From Carallia brachiata (taxonomy: Eukaryota > Streptophyta > Magnoliopsida > Malpighiales > Rhizophoraceae), in contig JADCRB010000035.1 of assembly GCA_021464245.1 (NCBI GenBank), positions 342,762-406,761 on the forward strand: a stretch of 64,000 nucleotides of DNA, read 5' to 3'. Shown one piece after another: positions 33,527-44,480 of this stretch. The notes below the pieces were generated by a model. The model searched no databases, was not told where the DNA came from, and saw only the letters and a list, made by a program, of their open reading frames with translations. The translations under genes were made by a program, and so were the position numbers. Positions within the stretch are counted from its first letter, which is position 1, and every line of letters starts with the position of its first letter.

Positions 33527-36500
33527 CTAAGAACGTCGTACAAGATAAGGAGATGCTGAGCCTGACGACATTGGAAGCAGCCTCTTGACAAATGGATGAT
33601 CCAAGAGTTGAGCAGCAGTAGGACGATCCCTTGGATCAACTTGAAGGCACTGCAGGATAAAATCCTGTGCATCATTTGAGAGAGTATCGGGAACATCTGG
33701 AGGCACACCTTTGCCAATTCTAAATAACGCCTGCATTTGCTGAGTTACAGAAAGAGAAGAAGTTAAAGGCCAGGACACAAGTCAACTGGCATTTCCATGC
33801 ATGTACTGCAAAATTCCGTGTATGAGAACAATGACGAACCAGAAAAATTTTTCGAGCACGGGGCTGGGGGAGGGGTGATCTACCACAATTGGGTCTTGAA
33901 CCCGAGACCCCGGGGGTTTTGTTTTTTTTTTGGGGGGAGGGGGGGGGGTGGGATCCCCTTTGCCACTAGGCTAAGTGGAATCTTTTGTAAGCTTTTGCAT
34001 AAAAGCATATAAGAGAAAATGGGGGGCTAAGGGCGCCAATTTATAATACAAAAAGGTGTAGATCCACCCTTGTACAAGAATGAGATCTCAACTTTTCGGC
34101 AATGAATTCATGGAAAATTTTGAGATAAACTCATATGCAAAGCATGCAAAATGCCATAACAGTCAACTAGAATTTCTGTGGAACTTGATCTATTCTCTTT
34201 TTTTTTTTTTTTTTTCTCATGATCACAATGACACCTAGAACAAGAGAGAAGGGATGCTTACACATTCCAAATCAGAATATGGAATCTGGCGAGTTAACAT
34301 CTCCAAAACAGTGCACCCAAGACTCCATATATCAGCTGGAAGTCCATATCCTTGGTTCTTCCGATTGACAACCTGCAGCATAGTTTTGTAATAAAAACAT
34401 ATTCGGAAAATGAGACATAATATTGACCTGACCATATGATCATAAAACAACTCAAATAAATTTATCTCTGCGCAGTTTTATGCTAAGTGAATTTATCTCA
34501 GAAATCAAGATGCATAGGACAAACCTCAGGGGCCATCCAGAACGCAGTCCCCTTGCAAGATTTGACATCATTCAATTTCGTTGCCTAAAAGGAAAATAAT
34601 GCTTGTTAGAAAAGAAATCACAATCATTACGAAGCCCTTAAAACATAAGCAAATATTTCAAATTGAGGAACAGAACAAAAACCTTTGCCAATCCAAAATC
34701 TGCAAGTTTTACAGATCCATTTGCATCCACCAATATGTTTGCACATTTGATATCCCTTTAATTCAAACATAAACACAATGAGAATACGGAAATCAAATTC
34801 CACGAGACATGACTTGTTTCCATATGTCTGCTTAACACAAGATAGTTCAATCTTCAACAGAGAGAATATGGATTGACAGAATGATCATAAATTACTCACC
34901 GTAGGCTTGCACATGCAATTATAATTTCACATATGACAACATTATTGCGATAACATCTATACTAAAAAATCAGTTAGAGGCATAAAGCAAAAAATACAAA
35001 GAGGTCATGGTAATTGAGCTGCCACAGTGTACATCACTAGCATTGGCATTAAAGAGAAAGCCAACGAACAAGAAAGAAACAAAAATGAATGATCGAGAGC
35101 CAAGCGTAATTAAGATTATGCAACTTGCATCTAAAATTCCAAATCTGTGGAGTAACCTTTTGTGACAAGTCAGATTCTACAAGCATAAAAGTTTGTTCCA
35201 ATGATAAATTAGAAACCCCCACCCCCAAAACAAGGAAAAGGCCAAAACTTCTGCTTGGCAGAATAGAGGGGAAAAAAAAAGGGTCATGGAAAGCGAATTA
35301 TCCAAAATTACAGCAATTTCTGGAAAGGATCATGAAACTTCGATCCTTTGACAAGCTAACTCATCATAAAACAAGAACTGCTCAGAGTTAATAGGCTAAT
35401 TAGTCACAATGAAAGTGAAGAACACTGTGTTAAGCAAGCACCAGTCATATAAGTACTAAAGAAAAGAAACAATGCAATAAATGATGGCTCTGCACAACTG
35501 AACAGAAAGTGAGAAAGATAACAATTCCTGATTTTTGTACTTCATGCATACAAGATTAAAAAGTCTAAAACCTTTTCTTTTCTTAGCATGTGTGACAAGT
35601 ACAAATGTCATAAACAATTCACTTATTTACCTGTGAACCACATTACGGTCATGAAGATACTTCAGACCATGTAAAATCTGTCTTGTGTATGCAGAAACTT
35701 GGGAATCCCGGAGATGATATTTCTGATAAAGTTTTAGAAGGGAGCCTTTGGTGACAAGCTCAAGAAAGATATAGAGTTTTGAATCATCCTGCACAAACCA
35801 AAAAGAGAAAGTTAAATAAGAAGGAAAGACAAAATAACAAACTAACACGGAATAAGTAAATAAGAACTGCATTTATGCAGCATACTGAATTACTATGAGC
35901 ATAACACTGAACATCTATAACAAAAATTTCTCTTTTTGGGAGGGGTGTGTAAAGGGGGAAAAACAGGAAAAGAAAGTGTATGCCCTTATTTCCATCAATT
36001 ATTCAACACTGACATGCTTCCATGAAGCAATATACAAAAATCTGGAAATAGTGTTTAACATATGAAGAAACTAAAGTAAAATACCTTATCCGTGCCATAA
36101 TATTGAACTATGTTTTCATGTTCGAACTGACTTAACAGCGCGATCTCCTAATAAAGGCAGGCAGATCAAATGAGCCAAAAGGAAAGCTTTAAACAAGCAA
36201 CTCAGATTTAAGATCAAGAAAGTTAAAATGGCTGTAATAAAAGCAAAAACAAATGGATAGAAAATGCCATAGCAAAAGATAAGGCATATCTCACCTGCTC
36301 CAGTTGAAATATACTTTGCCTTCCCTGACTCCCCTGGTCAAGCAAGGAAACTTCTTTGACAGCAAAAAAGAATCCATCCCTTCAGGAAGATAAAGCACAA
36401 TTAACACAAGTCATGAACATCTGTTCGTGTGCGTGTGTGTGTAATTCAGAAAAGGAGATGCCGCAAAAACTAAATTAAATTGGAGCATTATCTCATGAAA

Positions 36501-37336
36501 ATACATGAGCAGGATTAACCAAAATATGCAGAAACTAGCTTCCTTCTCTTTCTTGGTCAGAAAACTAGCTTCCTTCTGGCCAAAAGAAAAAATGAAACCG
36601 ATAGGAGTCCAAGAACATAGCCCAAGAAACAATGAGATAAAGTACGGGAATGGCATATCCCAATAAATCTATGTTGTGATGCTGTCCATAAATGGCATCC
36701 ACTATAACACTACCACAAGTGAGCTAGAAACCAAAGTAACATTACACACATCAAAAGCATCAAAAGATAATGAACTGATCCACTACCAAAAACAAGCAGC
36801 TCAGACTTACCCAGCGATTCCTTCATACACGGATCCAAACGAACCCTGTCCCAGGAGGTCACCCTTTTGCCAATTAATAATGGTCCTTCTAAATTGCCCA
36901 TTGGGAGAAATACTAGACAAAGGCTCCGTTGTAGTGCTCGATGAATCATCATCATTTGACGTGGTAAAGGAATACAAACTGTCGTCTTCCTCTCTCTTAC
37001 TCACCGCTACGTCAAGTACCTGTCCCAATTCGTCTTGGCCTTCTTCTTCTTCATCAGAAGAGAATCCTCTATGAGCTATCACGGAAGAACTTTCAGCGGT
37101 TTCAGGCGCAAAGTTCCTCAATATATCCCACGTTGAGCACGTGTCGTCTACCAGCGGTAGTGTCATCGACGGTGGCGGCTTCAGCAACGGCGGCCTAGCC
37201 CCCTTAATTCTCACCGAGACACCACAAGCAACGGCACGAGAAGCGCTTAAGTCGACTGACTCAGCTGTCTTCTCCGGATTCAACTCGTTCTCGCCGCTAA
37301 TTCTAACGCCCTCCGAAACCCTAGCACATAATTGTC

Positions 37337-37369
<33 letters not shown>

Positions 37370-37766
37370 TATGTTGATTTTCCACTTTAACGTGCTCAAT
37401 ACCCGGACTATCCAACCCGTGCAATCTGGACCGGGGCAAAACGTCCGAATTCGAACGCACCTTCATGGCCTCCCAAGCCGCCGCCGGGATCGCGAAATCC
37501 TCGGGGCCAGATAGCCCTAACGACTGACAGATAAGGTCGAACTCTCCTTCCGTTCCTTCCACCCGGAAACTGGTCCGATCAAGCAAATCGAGCGACCGCG
37601 TGACCAAAGAAGACGAAGAATCATCAAGAGAAGAGGAAGACGACGCCGCGTCATACTCAATGTGTTTGGCGGCATTGCGGCGCTCCAGCTTCGGCTGCCT
37701 CCGGTCCTTGCGGTGCATGGAGTCGGTCCCCTTGCTATAGTTCAAGAATCGAGGTAAGCGATGCAT
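33527..37766 (-). CDS. MAP kinase kinase kinase, MEKK1 type, eight exons
   Basis: Exons 37766-36811, 36379-36295, 36147-36085, 35788-35631, 34755-34683, 34584-34525, 34372-34262 and 33739-33527 join in phase to 572 residues. The serine/threonine kinase would phosphorylate MAPKKs in stress, wound and immune signalling. The first ~295 residues are a regulatory, low-complexity region (poly-Ser, a QE repeat near residues 133-145, an acidic DEEEEGQDELG stretch). The kinase domain follows: P-loop GQGSFGSVYEG, catalytic Lys in FFAVKEV (Lys327), HRDIKCAN (Asp422), DFG (Asp440), GTAFWMAPEV and DIWSLGCTVLEM. It ends near DRPTAAQLLDHPFV, with a short tail SGSASPYLVRR. LVTKGSLLKLYQ and the tail match Arabidopsis MEKK1-type kinases as I remember them. 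All catalytic residues are intact. An in-frame ATG ten codons upstream (37796) is an alternative start. Confidence 0.95.
33892..33975 (-). mobile_element. tRNA-derived SINE fragment in the last MAPKKK intron
   Basis: On the minus strand an A-box-like TTAGCCTAGTGGCAAAGG (about 33957-33974) is followed by a B-box-like GGGTTCAAGACC (33892-33903), the paired internal pol III promoter of tRNA-derived SINEs. The space between holds long C and A runs (plus-strand G and T). No foldable tRNA is present, so it is a SINE or tRNA-like relic in the intron 33740-34261, in the same orientation as the gene. Confidence 0.5.
37337..37372 (-). repeat. CAGGAG hexanucleotide repeat encoding (Gln-Glu)n
   Basis: Tandem CTCCTG units on the plus strand (CAGGAG on the coding strand) encode about five Gln-Glu pairs in the regulatory region of the MAPKKK. 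The pure codon repeat suggests recent expansion by slippage. Confidence 0.85.
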
Positions 37767-38018
37767 AGTGATATAAACCCATCCAAAAAACCACAACCAA
37801 ACTCACATAAATCACAGAACGTGAAAACCACAGAAGAAGTTTGCATAAACTATTTATCTCCGAGAAACCTTATCTCTCTCTCTCTCTCTAAGTCCAACTC
37901 CCTCTTTAATGCGATCCTAGAAAACGAGCTTATTTTCTGTCACTTTACCGAGAAAAATTGCGGGAGAAAGGTGAGGCGAATTTGGTTGGATTTCGGCTGT
38001 GCCGTAGGGTTGAACCCT

Positions 38019-38023
<5 letters not shown>

Positions 38024-38052
<29 letters not shown>
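38024..38052. repeat. (GA)n microsatellite upstream of the MAPKKK gene
   Basis: About 14 GA units some 260 bases upstream of the start codon (a CT run in the sense of the MAPKKK gene), probably in its leader or core promoter. A shorter CT run lies near 37873-37889. Confidence 0.85.
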
Positions 38053-38056
<4 letters not shown>

Positions 38057-38338
38057 ATTGACTGTGTGAGACTGGTAAACGCCGTCTCGATGAAAGAGAG
38101 AAAACGCGGTGCCACGTGGCGGGCAAAGAGAGGGCTTTTGTAAAATTCGAATTGGAATAATGTGTTTGTTTGGGAATTGCGGGAGAGGGGGTCATTTTGG
38201 CAGATTGTAAAAAATGTATGCCGCCTCGCACTGGCTTCCCGAGTACGCCCACGTATTAATGACGTCAATAAAATGATAAACCCGATCACCCAATTCAATT
38301 CCTACCAATATACTTTTTAAAGTATTTATATCTATTTC

Positions 38339-38476
38339 AAATTTTAGTATTTTAATTAGTATTCTGATTAAAATTAAAATTAATAATTTTTAAAATAAAA
38401 AAATATTAAATATTTAAAAAATTATTAATTTTATTTTAACAATATTAATCTTAATTTTAATTAAAATACTAAAATT
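38339..38476. mobile_element. Foldback MITE, copy B
   Basis: A near-perfect inverted repeat: AAATTTTAGTATTTTAATTA at the left is mirrored by TTAATTAAAATACTAAAATTT at the right, and the arms continue inward for about 60 bases. The arm sequence (GTATTCTG followed later by AATTTTTAAAATAAAA) matches the arms of copy A at 9694-9833, so both belong to one family. Copy B has the better conserved arms. Confidence 0.6.
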
Positions 38477-38479
38477 TAT

Positions 38480-40872
38480 TATATTAATATTTCCTCTATT
38501 TTTTTGTTGTCAAACAGTCGCACATTGTCAAACGGCCGAAGCATGCCGCTATAAAAATACAGACATCTCAGAGAAAAATAGTAGAAGTCCTGAGTTAAGA
38601 ATTTTTGACGAAGCATTTGTGGATGTGCAATATTTTTTTTATTTTTTTAAGAAAATAAAAAAATTAAGATATCTCAATTTCATTAACAAATATTATGATT
38701 TTATATTTTAAAAAATACAAAAAGATCATAAATTTGATCTTATTATTGGATTATGTAAGTCTGCACCTTAAAGTCAAAATTCAAATTTTTTAACAGCTGA
38801 ACCAGACGAATATAATAGTGGCGCATTGTCCATATTTTTTTTTATTTCTTTAAATAGACAAATGAAGAATAATTGATGCAAGAAAAACGTTGCAACGTGT
38901 ACGAAACTGATTTCGAATCTTGAACGTCTTTTTTTTTTTTTTTTTACCAGAATCTTGAATGTCGAAAAAACATAGGAAAGTTCAACTTCAGAACGCAGAC
39001 AATCAAATTGTTAGCGTGTAAACTTCCATGGGTATTAATTGTTTAGTAGAATAAGATTAATTATAAATTTCTTGAAACAGAGATTAATTATAAATTTCAT
39101 TCACTTCTTTTTAGTCGATTGTTTACTTAGTATAAGACATGAAAAATGAATTATTCTCTTACTTGGAAAATATTTAGACATTTTGTAAACTATTTTTTTT
39201 TTTGGAAAATATATGTAAGAAACTTAGATAATCAATTCATTAATGTGCACAACACATAAATTATTTAAAATATTAAAAAATTGTTTCTGTTCCAAGCACG
39301 CATGATATTATCGATACTACTTTTGAACGCTGCCAGTTACTTTCTCAATTTTTTTTTTTTGTAGCAACATGTATATGAAATAGTTTCTATACAAAGCCGC
39401 CTTGCTAAACGAAACTTCAAAACATGCGGCCTGTGCTCAGTCGATCCAAATTCTTAGGTTTTCAATTTTGTTTTGGCCTCTTATTCTTCTTCCTTCCGTT
39501 TTCCTTCCCCCTTATTATATTATAATTATCTCCGTTCTTCTTATGGATTTAGGGTGGACATAAAATTATTTAAAAGACACTAAAGAGGCACGCATTATTT
39601 TTTTGTAGTTTAATAGTTAGAAAATTTGTTCCTATTGCTGTTCATGAGTTCAAGTTTTTGTCAAACTGTTTGTTGAGACGAAAACTACTCCAACTTTACA
39701 TAGATTTGAGAGTAATTAGTGATCTTTATTGAGAATCATAAAATTTGTTACTTTGTAAACTTAGCGTATAGTTTCGATCTACTGTGTAATATGACTAATA
39801 CAATCATTTTTTACAGGTTTGTAGAGTACTACCGCACAATTTTGGAGGCACCTAGTGTCTATTGTTGGATACAATTTTGGGAACAGTTGGTGATTCTTAA
39901 TGATACCACGGAATATGACGCTTTGTGGATTCAGTGTAGAGGTCCAATTCATTGTATAATACAATCAACGTAATTCTTTATGACAGATCCATATGTACAA
40001 CCCCATTTTTCAATTTTACTTTTTAGTGAAGACTTTTTTTTTCGGTTTACCTGATCACTTACTACTTGAGCAAAAGTATTAGTGTTGGATTATCCTATCC
40101 ATATTAGTATTGGATTAACGTTACCAAATCATTAATTAAATGAATTAATATCTATGCTCAAAAAAAAAAAGACCTACTGATAAACTAACCTGTGGATGTC
40201 CGAGAAAAGAAAAGCCCATAGAGAGTTGAAGATATTTCATACTCTTGAAGGCCCAACCGAAGGGAGGAAAAAAAAAATGAAAGACAAAAAGCATTAAAAT
40301 CAAAAAAAAAAATGAAATACAATGACAAATTAATTAATTACTAAATAATATTAACGAATCACCAAAAAAAAAAAAAGGAGTGAGCAAGAAAAGGTTGTGC
40401 TCTTCGTACGTTTCGTTTCCCCAGCATTCAATCCATTTCTTTCGCTGTTTCTTCCTTTTTTATTTTTCACATAAATACAAGAACCATAATTTTTCTTTCT
40501 ATTCCCCACTATTATCATCATCAACAACAAAACAACCCAAGTCTCGCCCTTCATATTCATTTACCTTTTTTTTTTGGGTTATACATCTCTTTTTGGCTCT
40601 CTACGTCTATCGTTCTCCATCTCTCTTTGATTCTCTATCTGTTTTGTGTGTTTCTTTTACTTTTGTTTTTCTCAATCGAACGCCATAAGTCTGAAACTAT
40701 AAATTTGGTTTTTTTTTGTATTATTCTGTGGAAACACATTCATTCTTTATTAGAGATTGAGAGTATTGTAATTCTTTTTGGAGAGATGTTGTTGAAACAG
40801 TTACGTTTTTATAGGAGGGGGTCTATAGGTTGCCCATTTCAATCACAACTATGTGTCCTAAAATTAGTTTTC
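38480..40872. other. Intergenic region, no gene seen
   Basis: AT-rich spacer. A stretch at about 39603-39720 has degenerate tRNA-like boxes (GTAGTTTAATAGTTAG and GAGTTCAAG) and may be a SINE remnant. No coding exon could be supported. Confidence 0.45.
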
Positions 40873-43137
40873 TGTCATACCCAGCATCGTGTGAGACTAA
40901 GTAGCAACCTAAAAATGGTCTCTTATTTACACATGTCCTTCTTTTATCAAGTATAACCCACATGTCTATATTCAAGTACCTTAGCTTACATCTTGGGAAA
41001 CATATGTTGACACTTAGCTCATCCAAATGATAACTCCCCTAACTGATTTCTATATCCTAGGTCTTTGCCCTTTGAAGTGTAATATACATATACACATTTG
41101 ACCTTGCAAAGAAGGTTCTACCATATCCATACCCAACGTTATAACAAAGCTTACTCAAATCAATTTTAAAACCTAAATAGTGAGGCAACATCCATTTTGC
41201 ATTTTAAAGGTGTTTCTTTAATTTATAGCACTAGAGACTTATAATTTTAGATTACCAACTAACGCATCTTATAATTAATCTGGTTTGCTTAGGATCTTCG
41301 GAGAACACTGGACTGCGACTTGTGCCAATCTCATGAATTTCAAAGTAGCTATTCTACAGTGAGTGATTCGAACATATATAATAATATACTAGATTACCTT
41401 GATTGTTTATTTATATTATTTAGAGTATGATTATTACTTAGTATCTGAATAATCACTTTTCAGGGATCAAACTAATAAACTATACTTGGGATGATAAGCT
41501 TTTAATAAAATGAATTAGAAACTGTAGTTAGAGGATGGCGACTTATTATACTTGATTGTTATTATCCTTGTGTATGCCTATCTTTTGTGATCCTGACCAC
41601 TTGAGGGTTATTATCTTTTGATATCTAAATATTCAGGGACATAATGGGTTGAAAAGAGTTACTTGGCGCTCACCTACCAAAGGTCGTGGTAGATAGTGTG
41701 CATATTGAGCTTGTATTTGTGGTGCACCTCAGTTGGTCGATGTGATCAGTATTGACCGCAACGAGAGAGTGATAGTGTTGGTTGGCTAACTATATATAAA
41801 GTGTTGTATTATTGTTTGACATGCTTGTTAGTTTGGTCTCTAGTTATGTTCGGGGAATATGTTATTTAACATGTGATCTGAAACTACACCTATACATTGT
41901 TGATTATATAATTGCTTGTTTTTAATCTGTCTTGGTTATAGTTGGTATAGTCCCCTTCCTACTTTATGCATATCAGGCTTATTCATTAAAATATTTATAT
42001 ATCTCACTCTTTATCTTTCTAACACTTTCAAGCTTTGAGACTCGAGACCCAATTAAACGATCAGAGCATTCCTAGAGGTTGTTGTGGGTACTTCTTGTAT
42101 ATATGTTTATGTATGTAGTAGACTCCACTAATATAGTTTTTTTTGTAACTATGTATATATTTTTCTGGGTTGTGATACTGGGTCTAGTCTGTTGGGCCCT
42201 AGACTTTTATGCATTTAGGCTTGTATTATTATTATTTATCTACGTTGAGTACTTGTGTCGTTTCAATATTTATTTAGACCAAGATTTTTGTCTTTGTCAT
42301 TTTCTTGATTTAAGGCTTTTGGTTGTCTTGTGGTAGGTCCTCCATTCGAGATAGTCATGCTAGTCAGATGCTCCAAGTTGGGATGTGACAAAGTTGGTAT
42401 AAAAGCTCGCTTTTCTTTTGTACACCCTATTGTACTCTAATGGGAATATGCATTTTAAGTTTTTTGGGATTCGATGTAGCATGCCACTTAATCCTGTTAC
42501 CTTATAATAGATAGGCCCTGTGTCTTGATTGATGTATTGGTGGAGCTTAAGTTTTTGTGGTTTATTATCCCTAACTAGGATTTGTTTCTTATAATTTCTT
42601 TTATTCATGAAAACTAACATGCGATGTGTGTATCTTGTGTATATAGGATAGAATGCCGCCTCAAACTCGAGGTTCGGTGACTCGTGAGTTAGAAGCACTT
42701 GACAAAGAATGAGACAGTGTGACCTACTTGCAAATCTGTCTAGATGACCTAAGAGTTGATACGTACCGCCGGCTACAGAAATGTCTGTTGTAGATATTGC
42801 TTCAGGTGAACAACAATGACTCAGAGCCGCTGCAGCATTTAGAAGGGCCACAATTGAGGACCTAGCTTTGGGGTTACAAATGATACTACAAGCTATACAG
42901 TAGATGGTTGGAACTCTAGCTCGAGCTCCGCCATACCAACCATTAATGGGAGTTGATACGTGTTTTTTAGATTTTATGAATTTGAAACCCCCTACCTATT
43001 CCCATTAAGAAGGGGAAGACCTAGAGACATGGCTGATAGAGAAGCAGAGGAGACTGGACCCAATGAGAATTGATAATTACAAAAAAGTGGAGTTGGCTGC
43101 TTATCGACTCACGAAAGAGATTGTCCTAACTTGGTAT
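40873..43137 (+). mobile_element. Truncated Ty3/gypsy retrotransposon: 5' LTR, primer site and partial gag
   Basis: The likely LTR runs from TGTCATACCC (40873) to GGGATGTGACA (42390), imperfect inverted termini of the TGTCACATCCC type common in plant Ty3/gypsy elements. Directly after it comes TTGGTATAAAAGC, a two-mismatch copy of the initiator-tRNA-Met primer site TGGTATCAGAGC. A decayed gag starts MPPQTRGS at 42655 and hits a stop after 19 codons. Further on the translation resembles gag again (LKPPTYSH, LETWLIEKQRRLDP, ELAAYRLTKEIVLTWY). Similarity ends abruptly near 43137. There is no pol and no 3' LTR, so the element is a dead 5' fragment. Confidence 0.7.
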
Positions 43138-43407
43138 AATTTAAGAATTTTTACAATTTTATTTTTATCTTAAACATATTTAATCTTATCTTAAAATTTA
43201 AGAATTTTTGTGTAATTTTGTGAAAAAGTTTTCGTGATATTTATCTTTATAAAAAAAACTTGATGTTGTTGAGAACACTGAAGTACAAGACCAAGGATAA
43301 AAGATAGAAAAAGAAAGAGCAAATGGCGACAATGTTGTTTAACTCATTACCTTTATTGATTTATTAAATTTTTTATATTTTAAATTTAATTATCTGATAA
43401 TATATAT

Positions 43408-43812
43408 TAGTGTGTTTGGATTGTGAGATTTTAATAAGAAAGAAAATGATGAAAAAAAATAATTATAAAAAAAAATATGATAAAATAATGAGAAAATAAA
43501 ATTTTATATTTGAATTATATAAAAAAATGTAAGAAAGAAAAATTTATAAATGAAATGACAAAGTTATCTTTATAAAAAATTGAATAATGATATTAAAATT
43601 AAAAAAAATATTATTACAACTAATTAGACAAACTGAAACTATTTTTGTAATTATACTTTTTTTTTTTATTTTTTCTTTCTTTCACATCGTTTCTTTTCCT
43701 TTCCCAAATGTCTTTTTATTTGGTTTCTTATTCATGGCCAAACACACAAAAATGCATCGTGATCCGTGTTTTCTTTTCCTTTTCTTTTTTAAACTTATTC
43801 CCAAACACACTA
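43408..43812. mobile_element. Short TIR element (MITE-like), about 405 bp
   Basis: A perfect 12-base terminal inverted repeat, TAGTGTGTTTGG at 43408-43419 and CCAAACACACTA at 43801-43812, bounds an AT-rich interior without coding potential. A second possible right end (GGCCAAACACACA near 43736) suggests a nested or decayed copy. No clean target duplication is visible. It lies just downstream of the broken gypsy element. Confidence 0.55.
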
Positions 43813-44206
43813 GTATGTTAGTGTCACTATTCTGTTAAGAATACCCAATTGAAAATAGGGAAAGCGAAAAAAATGAAAAAAGTTGTGTTACGTGGGCCCG
43901 CTAAAAGATGCCAAGTGCATGATTGGAGCAGCCACACAAATCTAGATCTATTGCGTCACAGCATATTATCCCAACCCCCACATCATTAAAAATAAATAAA
44001 ATATCCGCCTCAAAACGAACCCCTCCCCGTCTTGTGCCTGCAGAAACCCGAATCTTCTCTCTCTCTCTCTGACTGTTCGATTGATTGAAAGCGACATCAA
44101 AAATTACGAAGAAAAACTACAAAAGGACAAAATAAAATCAAAGTATCACAGAACAAGGCCACTCGTGAAAACGGATCCCAATCTCGCGCGCGAACCCGAG
44201 CTACTG

Positions 44207-44220
44207 AAACCCTAACCCTA
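44207..44220 (+). promoter_or_regulatory. Telo-box in the leader of the PHD gene
   Basis: AAACCCTAACCCTA, the plant telo-box, lies about 270 bases upstream of the coding start, just downstream of a CT run (about 44057-44070). Telo-boxes occur near the start of many plant genes for translation and chromatin factors and can bind telomere-repeat-binding proteins. Confidence 0.6.
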
Positions 44221-44480
44221 GCCAGCGACCGCTTATCTCTTATTTTTTTGTCTCTATTTGCTCTTTCCTCCTTCCTTACTTGTTGCGGGCTCCTGAAGAA
44301 AAGAGTTAAAATTAGGGTTAGGTTGCATTTGCGTTTCAGAAATTAGGGCTTTTTTTGTTAAAAAAAGAATATTCGTAGGGGTCTGAAGCGGAGTCGGATT
44401 GTGAAATCGGGTATTGTACTTGGGCTTTCGGTGATGGAATGCGAAGATGGCGGCAGTGGTGGAAGTTGTTGGGGCTGGTG

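Noticed and set aside
33797..34012. 71-codon plus-strand frame rich in Gly and Phe
   Set aside because: Generated by the poly-G and poly-T runs inside the SINE-bearing MAPKKK intron.
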